Assembly: GCA_028704555.1 (NCBI GenBank)
Contig: JAQWFD010000013.1
Location: forward strand, 24,010 to 88,009
Direction of reading: 5' to 3'
DNA: 64,000 nucleotides
Origin: Desulfobacterales bacterium
Lineage (GTDB): Bacteria; Desulfobacterota; Desulfobacteria; Desulfobacterales; JAQWFD01
Below the pieces are notes generated by a model. The model ran no database searches. It was not told the origin of the DNA and worked only from the letters and a program-made list of their open reading frames with translations. Below, piece after piece: positions 52,309 through 62,569 of this stretch (position 1 is the first letter of the stretch; the number at the start of each line of letters is the position of its first letter). Made by a program: the position numbers and the translations under genes.

Positions 52309-53658
52309 TTATCCGATTTCCTCCCGGATGATATCGGCAATCTGTTTGCAACAGGTTTCGGTAATGTTTTCACAAGGGCCTTCCACCATGACGCGGCACA
52401 GATTCTGAGTTCCCGAATACCGGACGAGAACGCGTCCCTCATCTCCCAGATCCGATTCGACCTGCCTGATGGCATCGACGACCCGGGGAAGGGATTCAAT
52501 CTCCGGTTTTGATCCGACCTCGATATTGATCAGGCGCTGAGGGAAAATATCCATTATGGCAGCCAGTTCGGACAGGGGCTTGCCCTCAATCACCATTGCG
52601 GCGATCAGTTGAATGGCGGTGAGCAGACCGTCACCGGTCGTGTGATGATCGAGAAAAATCATATGCCCTGACTGTTCCCCGCCGATGATGCCATCCAGTC
52701 GCTTCATGTCTTCGAGTACATAGCGGTCCCCGACCCGGGAGGCGTGATGGTCAATTCCCAGGGTCCTGCATGCCACCCTCAGACCGAGATTGCTCATTAC
52801 CGTGCTGACCAGAAGATTGTTTTTCAGACGTCCCTGATCTTTGAGCATTTTTGCGCAGATGATCATAATCTGATCGCCGGATATTTCCCGCCCCTTTTCA
52901 TCCACGGCAATCAGCCGGTCCGCGTCTCCGTCAAATGCAAGTCCGATGGCTGCGCCGGTTTCCCGGACCCGGTTTCTCAGGTCCCGGGTGAACTGGGAAC
53001 CGCACTGGTCATTGATATTCAGGCCATTGGGCGTGTTGTGAATCACGTCCACCTGGGCGCCCAACTCACGGAACAGTTCCGGGGCTACTTTATATGCAGC
53101 ACCGTTGGCGGCATCCATGACGATTTTCATCCCCTCGATCGACAGCCGGCGGGGGAAGGTGTGTTTTAAAAAAACGATGTATCGGCCCCGGGCATCCTCG
53201 ATCCGATAGGCGCGGCCTATTTTGTCCGGGGGCGGGACCAGCTCCGGCAGGTTGCCTTGGCGCAGGAATGCTTCGATCGTTTCTTCTTCCGCGTCTGATA
53301 ATTTGTATCCATTTCCGGAAAATATTTTGATTCCGTTGTCCTGGTAGGGGTTGTGTGAGGCGGAAATGACAATTCCGGCATCAGCCCGCATGCTTTCCGT
53401 GATAAAAGCGATTCCTCCGGTTGGCAGTACCCCGACCAGATAGGGATCCCCTCCCATGGACGTTATGCCTGCCTCAAGAGAGCTTTCAATCATATATCCG
53501 GAAATCCGTGTGTCTTTTCCGATGATAATCCGGGGACAGTGATTATCCCTCTTCAGGATATGTGTAACCGCCTGCCCGACTGAAAATGCCAGCACGGCAT
53601 CCATCGGGTATTGGTTGGCTTCTCCCCGGATGCCATCCGTGCCGAATAATTTACCCAT
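52309..53658 (-). CDS. glmM: Phosphoglucosamine mutase
   Basis: Converts glucosamine-6-phosphate to glucosamine-1-phosphate for UDP-GlcNAc, the precursor of peptidoglycan and lipid A. The 449-aa protein has the phospho-serine loop GIVISASHNPYQDNGIK, the metal DGDADR motif, the sugar loop GEQSGHMI and the C-terminal phosphate loop RYSGTQNLCRV. All are in order, and the length is normal. It is followed (upstream on the strand) by the left-handed beta-helix gene 56 bp before its start. Convergent with kdnB. Confidence 0.96.
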   Translation of the reverse strand: MGKLFGTDGIRGEANQYPMDAVLAFSVGQAVTHILKRDNHCPRIIIGKDTRISGYMIESSLEAGITSMGGDPYLVGVLPTGGIAFITESMRADAGIVISASHNPYQDNGIKIFSGNGYKLSDAEEETIEAFLRQGNLPELVPPPDKIGRAYRIEDARGRYIVFLKHTFPRRLSIEGMKIVMDAANGAAYKVAPELFRELGAQVDVIHNTPNGLNINDQCGSQFTRDLRNRVRETGAAIGLAFDGDADRLIAVDEKGREISGDQIMIICAKMLKDQGRLKNNLLVSTVMSNLGLRVACRTLGIDHHASRVGDRYVLEDMKRLDGIIGGEQSGHMIFLDHHTTGDGLLTAIQLIAAMVIEGKPLSELAAIMDIFPQRLINIEVGSKPEIESLPRVVDAIRQVESDLGDEGRVLVRYSGTQNLCRVMVEGPCENITETCCKQIADIIREEIG

Positions 53659-53713
53659 GAAAAATTTCTCCTGACGTCTGTCTTGCAGTGGATATGAAAC
53701 CCCTTGCCGGTGC

Positions 53714-54967
53714 TCAGCTGAGCAGATTCATCGCCGGGGCGACCGAGGCTGCTTTCCGGCAGATGGTTTCAACAATCTGGTTCAGCCAGTGACTGCCGGA
53801 TTGTGAAATGTCAGGGGGCAGGCCTTTTATCAGATCCAGATAATCCATCTGGCCGATATGGCTCAGATGAGCGTTTAACCCGGAAAGAAACCGGTCACGA
53901 TGGCTCGCCGTGCTGTTGACGCACGCATTGTCCCGGAATATCTCGCATATCCGGTGGATATTTTCATGAAATTCACGTTTGATTTCCGCAGAACGGGAGT
54001 TGCGTGTATTGACCTCCAGTGAATCCGGCATCTTTTCCGCCATGGAAATAAGCCGTTTTATTCGTTCTGATATGGCAGCAGACAGTTTTTCCGTGGCGCC
54101 ACAAAAAAGCAGATCGCCGAATTCAAGCCGGCTCATCACGCCTTTACGGACATGAACATACCACTGGGTTAACGCAATCAGGTTCGCGATGTAAATAATA
54201 TTATTACTGACCATACGGGACAAATCCGGGTAAAGCCTGGGAACAAAATCAATGACCGAGTCGCGATAGGCTTTGCCGAATATCAGTTTGCTGTCTTCAG
54301 GGGAATCTTTTCTCATGATGGTACCGGCGCCCACAACATTGCCGAAGCCCAATCGTATCGGCCCCACAATGCCTCCCTGTCCCCCTAAAAAAATCGGGGG
54401 TTGATTCAGCATCACGCCTCTGGGGACATCACCAATCAGTGACGGGGTGGTTTTGTCACTTTCCGGGGTATAGTTAAAATGGATGTAGGAACTTCCGACT
54501 TCACTGTGGTTGCTCCGGCTGGTTCCTCCGGACATCAGGCAGTCGCAGAAATTGATCAGGCTGCCAAGTGTGACATAGGGAAATAAAATCGTCTGCTTGA
54601 GGCCAACGGTGTGAGCCGTATTCGCCTGTTCTTCCAGAATACATCCTTCCCGGACGTGAGCCCCTGTATTCATGCTTGCTTTTTCAAGGAAAACGGATTG
54701 GTTGAAATACCCGCCTTTGAGCTCTACCCCGGCGCCAATCTGACAGTCTTCAATGGTTGCGGGCGCTTCTCTGCCGATCTTGGTGTCTGAAGAGATAACC
54801 GTTTTGCTGCCATAAATCCGGCATCCGGGATAAATTTTAACGCCCCTGCCGGAGATGTTCTCCACATGGACCTCATCGCCGATATCGAGAGTAAACGGAT
54901 TGGGTATTGATACGCCTTTTTCGATTAAATGTCGGATTTTATCGTAACATTTGAGTGTCAGGTCCAA
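53714..54967 (-). CDS. Left-handed beta-helix (GlmU-C-like) sugar-nucleotide protein
   Basis: A 417-aa protein. The first 220 residues form hexapeptide-type beta-helix turns (VEDCQIGAGVELKGGYFNQS-like, FLEKASMNTGAHVREGCI, GSLINFCDCLMSGGTSRSNH, GFGNVVGAGTIMRK), as in the C-terminal half of GlmU. There is no N-terminal pyrophosphorylase domain. The last 180 residues are helical and unassigned (HVRKGVMSRLEFGDLLFCGA). The gene is next to glmM, so it may make or acetylate a glucosamine-derived nucleotide sugar or be a transferase for it. It may also be an orphan GlmU that gets its uridylyltransferase from another protein. No catalytic His or Lys was assigned. Confidence 0.75.
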   Translation of the reverse strand: MDLTLKCYDKIRHLIEKGVSIPNPFTLDIGDEVHVENISGRGVKIYPGCRIYGSKTVISSDTKIGREAPATIEDCQIGAGVELKGGYFNQSVFLEKASMNTGAHVREGCILEEQANTAHTVGLKQTILFPYVTLGSLINFCDCLMSGGTSRSNHSEVGSSYIHFNYTPESDKTTPSLIGDVPRGVMLNQPPIFLGGQGGIVGPIRLGFGNVVGAGTIMRKDSPEDSKLIFGKAYRDSVIDFVPRLYPDLSRMVSNNIIYIANLIALTQWYVHVRKGVMSRLEFGDLLFCGATEKLSAAISERIKRLISMAEKMPDSLEVNTRNSRSAEIKREFHENIHRICEIFRDNACVNSTASHRDRFLSGLNAHLSHIGQMDYLDLIKGLPPDISQSGSHWLNQIVETICRKAASVAPAMNLLS

Positions 54968-55638
54968 TGGCTTGTTCCTTTGAAAGAAAAATATCGGCAG
55001 TAATCCCGAATATCAGAAAATGGTTAGTTGCCAGTATGTGACATAAAGACCGATGATGAGTGCTTTAACAATGCCGTACTGTGTCGGGGATCCGGATGCC
55101 CGCCGGGCTGAATTGACAAATTCCCGCATCGATCTGGAACAACGGCAAAATGCCCGGATCAATATGACCTTATGCCTGCTTCTGCCGAAGGCTGAAGTAA
55201 CGTTAAGTAAAGATCGTTTTGACTTGGTATTTCCCGGTCCATTATGAGGCATAGCGAATCCGGGATAATTATATTCTGTCATTATTAATAAGGAGGTGTG
55301 AAATTGTCAATTATATTCCGGGAATGCCGATACGTTTTTATCGGGTTGGGTTCTAACTTCGGCCGGATTTATTTTTACAGCGTTGCATCCCGTTTTCGTT
55401 GTTTTCGCGAAAGCGGGAATCTAAAGGCCTGCCGAAATGGATATCCGCGCGGGGATGACGCGATGGCCGATGATAGAACCAACCCTTTTTTATTTGACTG
55501 CCAGCCGTCGGGCTTCGTGAGGCAGACGTCAGATAGCGGGCACCGCCTTTTTCCATTTTCAGCTTTTGCAGTCAGATAACGTTCCTTTTTCTATAGCGTA
55601 TCCTTCGCGGTTCGGAAAATCTTTTTACGAAGTTGTCA
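54968..55638. other. Gene-poor region with REP-like hairpin
   Basis: About 670 bp between the beta-helix gene and ychJ, both on the minus strand. A 64-codon plus frame at 55056-55247 (MSALTMPYCVGDPDARRAEL) is codon-like but unsupported. A hairpin CCCGTTTTCG/CGAAAGCGGG at 55389-55398 and 55408-55417 is followed by GGAATCTAAAGG and GGATATCCGCGCGGGGATGACG, resembling widely dispersed GGGAATC-type intergenic repeats. Nothing else is seen. Confidence 0.4.
55389..55450. repeat. GCGAAAGCGGGAAT-type intergenic repeat
   Basis: A hairpin-forming CGCGAAAGCGGGAATC block, then about 30 nt and GCGCGGGGATGACG. Similar CGTCATTCCCGCGAAAGCGGG repeats are known widely in proteobacterial intergenic DNA. Single copy here. 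Confidence 0.45.
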
Positions 55639-56127
55639 TTATTTGCCGCAACATTTTTTGAATTTTTTACCGCTTCCGCACGGGCAGGGATCATTTCGTC
55701 CGATTTTCGGGTTTTTTCGAATATATGTTTCCGGCTTTGGCGCGTTGCCGTCGTAAAAATACCATGTGTCATCGATTTTTTTAAAGTCGGCAATTTCATG
55801 GTGGTTTGTTCTGACGGATTTCTGGGTATATTCCGCGATAAATTCCACCCGGCCTTCGGTGTCCTGAGGCCCTCCGCCGGTCGTGCTGATAATTTGGAGC
55901 CCGTGCCAGTCGGACTGTTGCGCCCACTCGAGAATGCTTTTTTCATCATGCTGGGATCGCATATCCGGATGAACGGTCTGCAATATATAGGTTGCTTTCG
56001 CTTTTGTATAAGCGGTATATCTTGAGCGTAAAAGGGCTTCAGCCGTTTGCGCTGATCGGTCGCCTTCGATCAATGGCATACAGCAGTCTTCATAGAAAAG
56101 ATCTGATCCGCAAGGACATTTATCCAT
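55639..56127 (-). CDS. ychJ: YchJ-family protein with SEC-C motifs at both ends
   Basis: A 162-aa protein with a SEC-C zinc motif at each end: [13 protein letters not shown] (residues 4-16) and [13 protein letters not shown] at the C-terminus. The middle is a NTF2-like YchJ domain ([39 protein letters not shown]). The C-terminal SEC-C is the SecA-type zinc tail. Function of YchJ is not established. It is the first gene after the repeat-rich gap and divergent from murJ, with about 220 bp between them, which must hold both promoters. Confidence 0.9.
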   Translation of the reverse strand: MDKCPCGSDLFYEDCCMPLIEGDRSAQTAEALLRSRYTAYTKAKATYILQTVHPDMRSQHDEKSILEWAQQSDWHGLQIISTTGGGPQDTEGRVEFIAEYTQKSVRTNHHEIADFKKIDDTWYFYDGNAPKPETYIRKNPKIGRNDPCPCGSGKKFKKCCGK

Positions 56128-56349
56128 GTTACCTCCTGAAGGATGAATATAATACTGACAATATTTTCAGTATGTTAATAATGAAAAAGGCCGGCTGAAG
56201 TCAAGCCAAAAAGATGAAGCCGCTTAACGGGTTGGATCGGGCCGTCCGGATGCTGTCGATTCTCTCAGTTCATCACGGGAACCAAGCGATTTGCTAAAGG
56301 GGATCGATATCATGGAATTAACCCGAAAGTACAGCAAATGTCATATTAA

Positions 56350-57963
56350 ATGGCGGGAAACTTGTCTGGATCAATATATAAAAAAATTGGGATTGCCTCT
56401 CTGATCATGATGGCATCCATTTTTCTGAGCCGGCTGACGGGGCTGGCCAGGGAAATGGTGATCGCGTATATCGGCGGGGCAGGGGCGGATGTAGATGCCT
56501 ATCAGATTGCGTTTGTCATTCCGGAAATCCTGAATCATGTCGTGGCAAGCGGGTTTTTGTCCGTAACCTTTATTCCCATATTTACCGCCTACCTGGTTCG
56601 GGATAAAGAAGATGACGGATGGGCGGTATTTTCAACCGTATTAAACAGCGTTGGAATCATACTGGGGGTGATGATCCTGGCCGCTTTCATGCTTGCGCCC
56701 CGGCTCATTCAGGTGCTGGCGCCGGGGGTTCAGAATCCTGAACTGGCCGCGCGGGCGGTAAGAATGACCCGGATTATCCTGCCTGCCCAGTTGCTTTTTT
56801 TTGCCGGCGGGATGTTGATGGCGGTCCAGTTTGCCAGGGAAAGATTTTTTTTTCCGGCGCTGGCGCCGTTAGTCTATAACCTCGGAATTATTTCCGGCGG
56901 GCTTATCCTGGGGCCCTGGCTCGGCATGGAAGCATTTTCCTGGGGAGTGTTGTGCGGTGCGTTTGTCGGTAATTTTCTTCTTCAGTACTGGGGCGCCCGG
57001 AAAGCGGGGATGAAATGGCGTATGCGAGTCAATCTGAAACATCCGGATCTGAAAAAATACATATGCCTGACCCTGCCGCTGATCATCGGGTTGACCATGA
57101 CCTTTTCAACTGAGATTTTTTTAAAATATTTTGGTTCGTTTCTGCCCGAAGGCGGTATTTCCGCCTTGAATTATGCCTTTCGGATGATGCTGATGCTCGT
57201 GGGACTGTTCGGACAGGCCGTAGGTGTGGCGTCATTTCCCTTTCTGGCGCGTCTGGCGGCTGAAAAAAACTTTGAGCAGATGAACCGCCTTCTCGATCAT
57301 TCTCTGAGATATCTGTCACTGGTGATCCCTTTATCGGTGCTGCTCATGGTATTGCGGCATGAAGTGGTCATGATTATTTTTCAGCGCGGCCGTTTTGATG
57401 CCGCAGCGACCGAGCTGACCGCACGGGCACTGTTGTTTCTGCTCGTCGGCTCATTCGGTTTTGCCGCCCAGACAATCGTAGTCAGAGGCTACTATGCCAT
57501 TCAAAATACGCTGCTCCCCGCTATATTCGGGACACTGGCAGTTGTGATGAGCCTTCCGCTGTACTGGTACGGGCTCAGGATAGCCGGCATATCGGGCGTC
57601 GCGCTGGCCGTAACGTTGTCGGCGGTTCTGCAGGTGCTGGTGTTGTATGGGGTATGGAACAAAAAAAGCCACAATCGCGGAAGCCGTTCCGTATATGCGC
57701 TTTATGGGCGGATGCTGTTGATCAGCGCAGGCATTGGATTCATGCTGGAAGCGTTTAAGACAATCCTGTACCGTCACGTATCGGATGGGTCGACGATTAC
57801 CGGAAGCCTTATCGTTATCGCTGTTGTAACCGCTGCGTTTTTCGTCATGCTGGCCGTAGCCGGATATCTGTTCCGGGTAGCGGAGGTAGAGGCCATGGCG
57901 TTGAAACTGGTCAATCGGATGACAGGACGGAGGACGGAAGTCAGAGGCCAGAAGAACAAATAA
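56350..57963 (+). CDS. murJ: Lipid II flippase MurJ
   Basis: Inner-membrane transporter that moves lipid II to the periplasm for peptidoglycan synthesis. The 537-aa protein has 14 hydrophobic helices and the family starts MASIFLSRLTGLAREM-like with conserved basic residues, then AYQIAFVIPEILNHVVASGF, and a PLYNLGIISGG-like stretch. A C-terminal basic tail (MTGRRTEVRGQKNK) includes the low-complexity GGAGGACGGAAGTCAGAGGC tract, so the last dozen codons look repeat-derived. Right after the stop comes a half copy of the GCCGCGGAT palindrome and then the heptamer repeat block. Confidence 0.93.
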   Translation: MAGNLSGSIYKKIGIASLIMMASIFLSRLTGLAREMVIAYIGGAGADVDAYQIAFVIPEILNHVVASGFLSVTFIPIFTAYLVRDKEDDGWAVFSTVLNSVGIILGVMILAAFMLAPRLIQVLAPGVQNPELAARAVRMTRIILPAQLLFFAGGMLMAVQFARERFFFPALAPLVYNLGIISGGLILGPWLGMEAFSWGVLCGAFVGNFLLQYWGARKAGMKWRMRVNLKHPDLKKYICLTLPLIIGLTMTFSTEIFLKYFGSFLPEGGISALNYAFRMMLMLVGLFGQAVGVASFPFLARLAAEKNFEQMNRLLDHSLRYLSLVIPLSVLLMVLRHEVVMIIFQRGRFDAAATELTARALLFLLVGSFGFAAQTIVVRGYYAIQNTLLPAIFGTLAVVMSLPLYWYGLRIAGISGVALAVTLSAVLQVLVLYGVWNKKSHNRGSRSVYALYGRMLLISAGIGFMLEAFKTILYRHVSDGSTITGSLIVIAVVTAAFFVMLAVAGYLFRVAEVEAMALKLVNRMTGRRTEVRGQKNK

Positions 57964-57969
57964 AAAAAG

Positions 57970-57992
57970 ATCCGCGTAAATCCGCGGCAAAA
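57970..57992. repeat. Half copy of the GCCGCGGATTTACGCGGAT element
   Basis: ATCCGCGTAAATCCGCGGCAAAA matches the arm of the palindrome at 28815-28931 in reverse complement. Only one arm is present. It lies 6 bp after the murJ stop. Confidence 0.75.
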
Positions 57993-58000
57993 TATTTTTC

Positions 58001-58120
58001 ACCCACGACCCACGACCCACGACCCACGACTCAAGACCCAATACCCAATACCCAATACCCAATACCCAATACCCAATACCCAATACTCCCGACTTTTGAC
58101 TCCCGACTCCCGACTCCCCC
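58001..58120. repeat. Three successive heptanucleotide tandem repeats
   Basis: CCCACGA-type heptamers (four, about 58002-58030) are followed, after TCAAGA, by seven perfect copies of CCCAATA (58037-58085) and then three CTCCCGA-type heptamers (about 58087-58116). The same 7-nt periodicity runs through all three. They lie between murJ (plus) and a LolA-like gene (minus), just beyond the LolA-like stop (58121). Similar heptamer families are known in other bacteria, for example cyanobacterial STRR repeats. Confidence 0.85.
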
Positions 58121-58978
58121 TCACTCGTATATTTTATTAAAATTTTCGATCGTCTGCTGAATTTCATTGGCAGGAACTGTTTCCGGCTGTGTGAGGACGG
58201 GTTGTTCAGAAGGCTGGTATCGGGATTTTAACTGGTTGATGTCAAAGGTATCATCCGGAAAAACCGGGTTGACCTCGATACGCTTCACATTCACCTTGCG
58301 GATTAACCGGCCGCTGATAAAAAAATCGGTGATCATCGGATACCAGATTTTACCGGTTTTTTGCCATTGGCGATATCGGATTTCCAGACCATCGGCAGCG
58401 CTGGTTTCTTTTGAATGTTTCAGCAGCCATCGAAAGGGCCGGAAGGAGGTTTTGTCGATCCATATCTGTGATTCCGACACATCCGGATACCGGGCACCAA
58501 TCACGTATGCGACATCGTTCTGAAATTTACCCAGACTTGAAATCGATACATCGATTCCAAGACGGGCGAGCCGTTTTCCGAAATCATGACCGCCAGGGCA
58601 CAGGATTACATCCTTATATGCGTTAAAGCGCGTTTCAGTTTCAGGTGAAATCTGCTCATCCATGATGGTAATCGTGTCCCCGGCGGACATCACATGGATT
58701 CGTCTGGCATTGTCGGATACGATGTCTGAACGGAAGCGGTCCGGAAAATTATATCGCAGCGTTTCATTGAATTCAATCGTGCGGGATTCCTGCTGCGGAT
58801 CGAACAGCTGAAGGCTTTGGAATACGATCAGGCGTTTTGCAGATCCCATGTTTTTTGTCATCAGTTCAAGAACCTGGGGCCCTTGAAGTACATACGCATT
58901 CGAGACCCCGCACCATACGGATACGGCAAGGATGATACAGGCGATCATCCGAACCGTTCGGTTTGCATATTCAGACAT
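58121..58978 (-). CDS. Exported protein with a LolA-like fold
   Basis: A 285-aa secreted protein when started at the Met at 58978; the frame is open 21 codons further upstream, inside a terminator hairpin. Signal peptide: MIACIILAVSVWCGVSNAYV, with a Cys before the cleavage region, so a lipoprotein is possible but LSVWCG is not a good lipobox. The middle part has beta strands typical of LolA/LolB outer-membrane lipoprotein carriers (DRFRSDIVSDNARRIHVMSA, WIDKTSFRPFRWLLKHSKE, IWYPMITDFFISGRLIRKVN). The C-terminus ends with VPANEIQQTIENFNKIYE. The upstream gene is eno on the same strand. I do not assign a name. Confidence 0.75.
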   Translation of the reverse strand: MSEYANRTVRMIACIILAVSVWCGVSNAYVLQGPQVLELMTKNMGSAKRLIVFQSLQLFDPQQESRTIEFNETLRYNFPDRFRSDIVSDNARRIHVMSAGDTITIMDEQISPETETRFNAYKDVILCPGGHDFGKRLARLGIDVSISSLGKFQNDVAYVIGARYPDVSESQIWIDKTSFRPFRWLLKHSKETSAADGLEIRYRQWQKTGKIWYPMITDFFISGRLIRKVNVKRIEVNPVFPDDTFDINQLKSRYQPSEQPVLTQPETVPANEIQQTIENFNKIYE

Positions 58979-58987
58979 AGGTTGCCC

Positions 58988-59045
58988 TGCAAAAATAAGC
59001 ACGTGAAAACCGGGCGCCATCTCGTGTCGCCGGATTTTCACGTGC
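58988..59045 (-). terminator. Strong terminator hairpin of eno, next to the LolA-like start
   Basis: GCACGTGAAAACCGG (58999-59013) pairs with CCGG-A-TTTTCACGTGC (59030-59045), 15 bp with one bulge. On the minus strand it is followed by TTATTTTT, the classical form. It ends about 10 nt before the chosen start of the LolA-like gene, so it may act as an attenuator for that gene as well as a terminator for eno. Confidence 0.85.
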
Positions 59046-59143
59046 CAGGTTGCTGTTGCACTGATGGTGCAGCCTCAGGGCTCAAAAAACTGACGCTGCA
59101 TGAGATGGACATAACGGTACGTTAAAATAACAGACCGTATTTT

Positions 59144-60700
<1,557 letters not shown>

Positions 60701-61108
60701 ATGAACGGTCATGATCTTTACTCCAGTGCACACCTGGTGGTTGCGGCAATTCGGATTATAGAGCATCAAACCAATGCGCCCCCCACAGTTGAAGATGTCG
60801 GAAATATGTTGTCATTTTCACTGGAGCAGGCCAGTTTTGTGTGCCATAAGCTTCATGAAATGGGCATTATCGAAGCTGTCGAAGGCGCTTATGATGTCAG
60901 ACTCTATATCGTCGATCATCTGAAAATTGAAAAAATTCCCCAATGCGGCGCCGGGACCAATCTGGAAAAAGAGGTCAAAAAGTTTAAAGATTCAAGAAAA
61001 GATTATACCGAAAAAATTAAAACGATTCAGGCTCAGCAGGAGGAAAAGAAAAAAAATCTGTTTTCGGAACTGGAAAAACAGCTTAAAAAAGGATTAGATA
61101 AAAAATAG
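60701..61108 (+). CDS. Winged-helix/coiled-coil hypothetical protein
   Basis: A 135-aa protein. The N-terminal 75 residues look like a winged helix (SAHLVVAAIRIIEHQTNAPP, TVEDVGNMLSFSLEQASFVC, HKLHEMGIIEAVEGAYDVRL), followed by a Lys/Glu-rich coiled coil (LEKEVKKFKDSRKDYTEKIK) to the end. This could be a small DNA-binding regulator, perhaps of the neighbour genes, but no binding site can be seen. The AAAGGA box fits the ATG at 60701 better than that at 60695. The pattern seems conserved-like but I do not recognise a named family. Confidence 0.75.
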   Translation: MNGHDLYSSAHLVVAAIRIIEHQTNAPPTVEDVGNMLSFSLEQASFVCHKLHEMGIIEAVEGAYDVRLYIVDHLKIEKIPQCGAGTNLEKEVKKFKDSRKDYTEKIKTIQAQQEEKKKNLFSELEKQLKKGLDKK

Positions 61109-61342
61109 AGCCGGTTCCGGTTTTCAGGATCAGGGCAACCCCCCGGTCGCCGAAGAAAAAAGCAGCCGCCATAAATCCGTTTCAGCCATTGGCTGCCGGG
61201 CGAGGGTCTCGGCAGGAATAAATTGCACTGTCTTCCATGTTGTATCAAAGAGCACATACAACAAGTGATGCCAGATGACTGATATGACCATGAAACCCCA
61301 AAAAACAGATTGAGTCTGTTTCTTATCGTATTTGCGGTGATT

Positions 61343-62569
61343 TTACCGTACCAGCTGGTTCATTTCAAAAATTGGCAGGCAGATGGAAAGAACAATAAAA
61401 CCGACAACGATCCCCATGATCAGAATCATGATCGGTTCCAGCATTGATGTCAGGCCTATGATAACCGATTCGGCTTCTTTTTCGTATACGTCGGCAATTT
61501 TGCTCAGCATGGGTTCGAGTTCACCGCTTTGTTCGCCAACCAAAATCATTTGAATGGAGAGATTGGGAAACAGCTTGGTTTCCGAAAGGGATACGCCCAG
61601 TCCCTGACCCTTTTCCACTTGTGCTGCGGCTTCTTCGATTGAATTTGAAATAAGAATGTTGCCCGTAATATTCTTGACAATCTCCAGGGCCGTCAGCATG
61701 GATACCCCGTTTTCAAGGAGAGATCCGAGGGTTCTGGCAAATCTGGCGATGGCCAGTTTGCGAAGCAGCATCCCGAGGACGGGCATCGACAGCAATGCCC
61801 TGTCATAAGCATATCCTCCTTTTTTGGTTTTTTTGATTTTCCTTAGGATGATGATAAAAACGGCAATGATACCGAGCAGTAACCACCAGTAGGATTTAAA
61901 CCCGTCGCTGATGCGGATGAGCAGCAGGGTGGGGACCGGCAGGGTCTGGTTCATATCGTAAAAAATTGAAGTGATGCTGGGTACAATAAACGTAAGCAAT
62001 AAAAACAGTACGACAGCGCCGATAAGGGACATCAATATCGGATAGGCAAGGGCCGCCCGAATGCGTGTCTTCAGGGACTGTTGTTTTTCGATGATGTCCG
62101 CCAAGCGATCCAGAACGATTTCGAGTGTGCCGGATGTCTCTCCAGCGCGCACCATGTTGATGTAAAGGGATGAAAATGTGCCCGGATATATCTCCAGCGC
62201 ATTGGCAAAACTGTTGCCTTCAACGATGGAATTTTTGATTCCGGCCAGCAGTTTTTTGAACGATGGTGATTTTGTTTGCGGAATCAGCGTGTCTAAAGCC
62301 GAAACAAGCGGAAACCCGGCGCCGGTTAATATCGCCAGCTGGCTTGTCATCATCGATATTTCAGCGGCCTTGATGCGGGATGACGGCCGGAAGATTGAGA
62401 GTCGTTTCGGCTCCTTTTTTGAAGTTGTTTCAAAAGTTTCCTGGATCGATACCGGAAAAAAATTTGATGCACGAAGCTTCTGGCGTGCGGCCATGGCGCT
62501 TTCGGCATCAATGATTCCGGAGATATTTTTCCCCTTTACATTCAGTGCTGTATATTCGTATACCGGCAT
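61343..62569 (-). CDS. gspF: Type II secretion inner-membrane platform protein GspF
   Basis: Polytopic core protein of the assembly platform, 408 aa. The start MPVYEYTALNVKGKNISGII and AAEISMMTSQLAILTGAGFP are typical. Two T2SSF domains lie at about 70-190 and 270-395, each followed by membrane segments (LMSLIGAVVLFLLLTFIVPS, SYWWLLLGIIAVFIIILRKI, LEPIMILIMGIVVGFIVLSI). It may belong to the gspCDE system at the left edge, but it is 57 kb away on the opposite strand and has no gspG-type gene next to it. A type IV pilus PilC has the same fold; the N-terminal YEYTAL pattern favours GspF. Confidence 0.9.
   Translation of the reverse strand: MPVYEYTALNVKGKNISGIIDAESAMAARQKLRASNFFPVSIQETFETTSKKEPKRLSIFRPSSRIKAAEISMMTSQLAILTGAGFPLVSALDTLIPQTKSPSFKKLLAGIKNSIVEGNSFANALEIYPGTFSSLYINMVRAGETSGTLEIVLDRLADIIEKQQSLKTRIRAALAYPILMSLIGAVVLFLLLTFIVPSITSIFYDMNQTLPVPTLLLIRISDGFKSYWWLLLGIIAVFIIILRKIKKTKKGGYAYDRALLSMPVLGMLLRKLAIARFARTLGSLLENGVSMLTALEIVKNITGNILISNSIEEAAAQVEKGQGLGVSLSETKLFPNLSIQMILVGEQSGELEPMLSKIADVYEKEAESVIIGLTSMLEPIMILIMGIVVGFIVLSICLPIFEMNQLVR

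Noticed and set aside
58001..58120. Possible CRISPR array
   Set aside because: The repeats are 7-bp head-to-tail units without spacers, and there are no cas genes.
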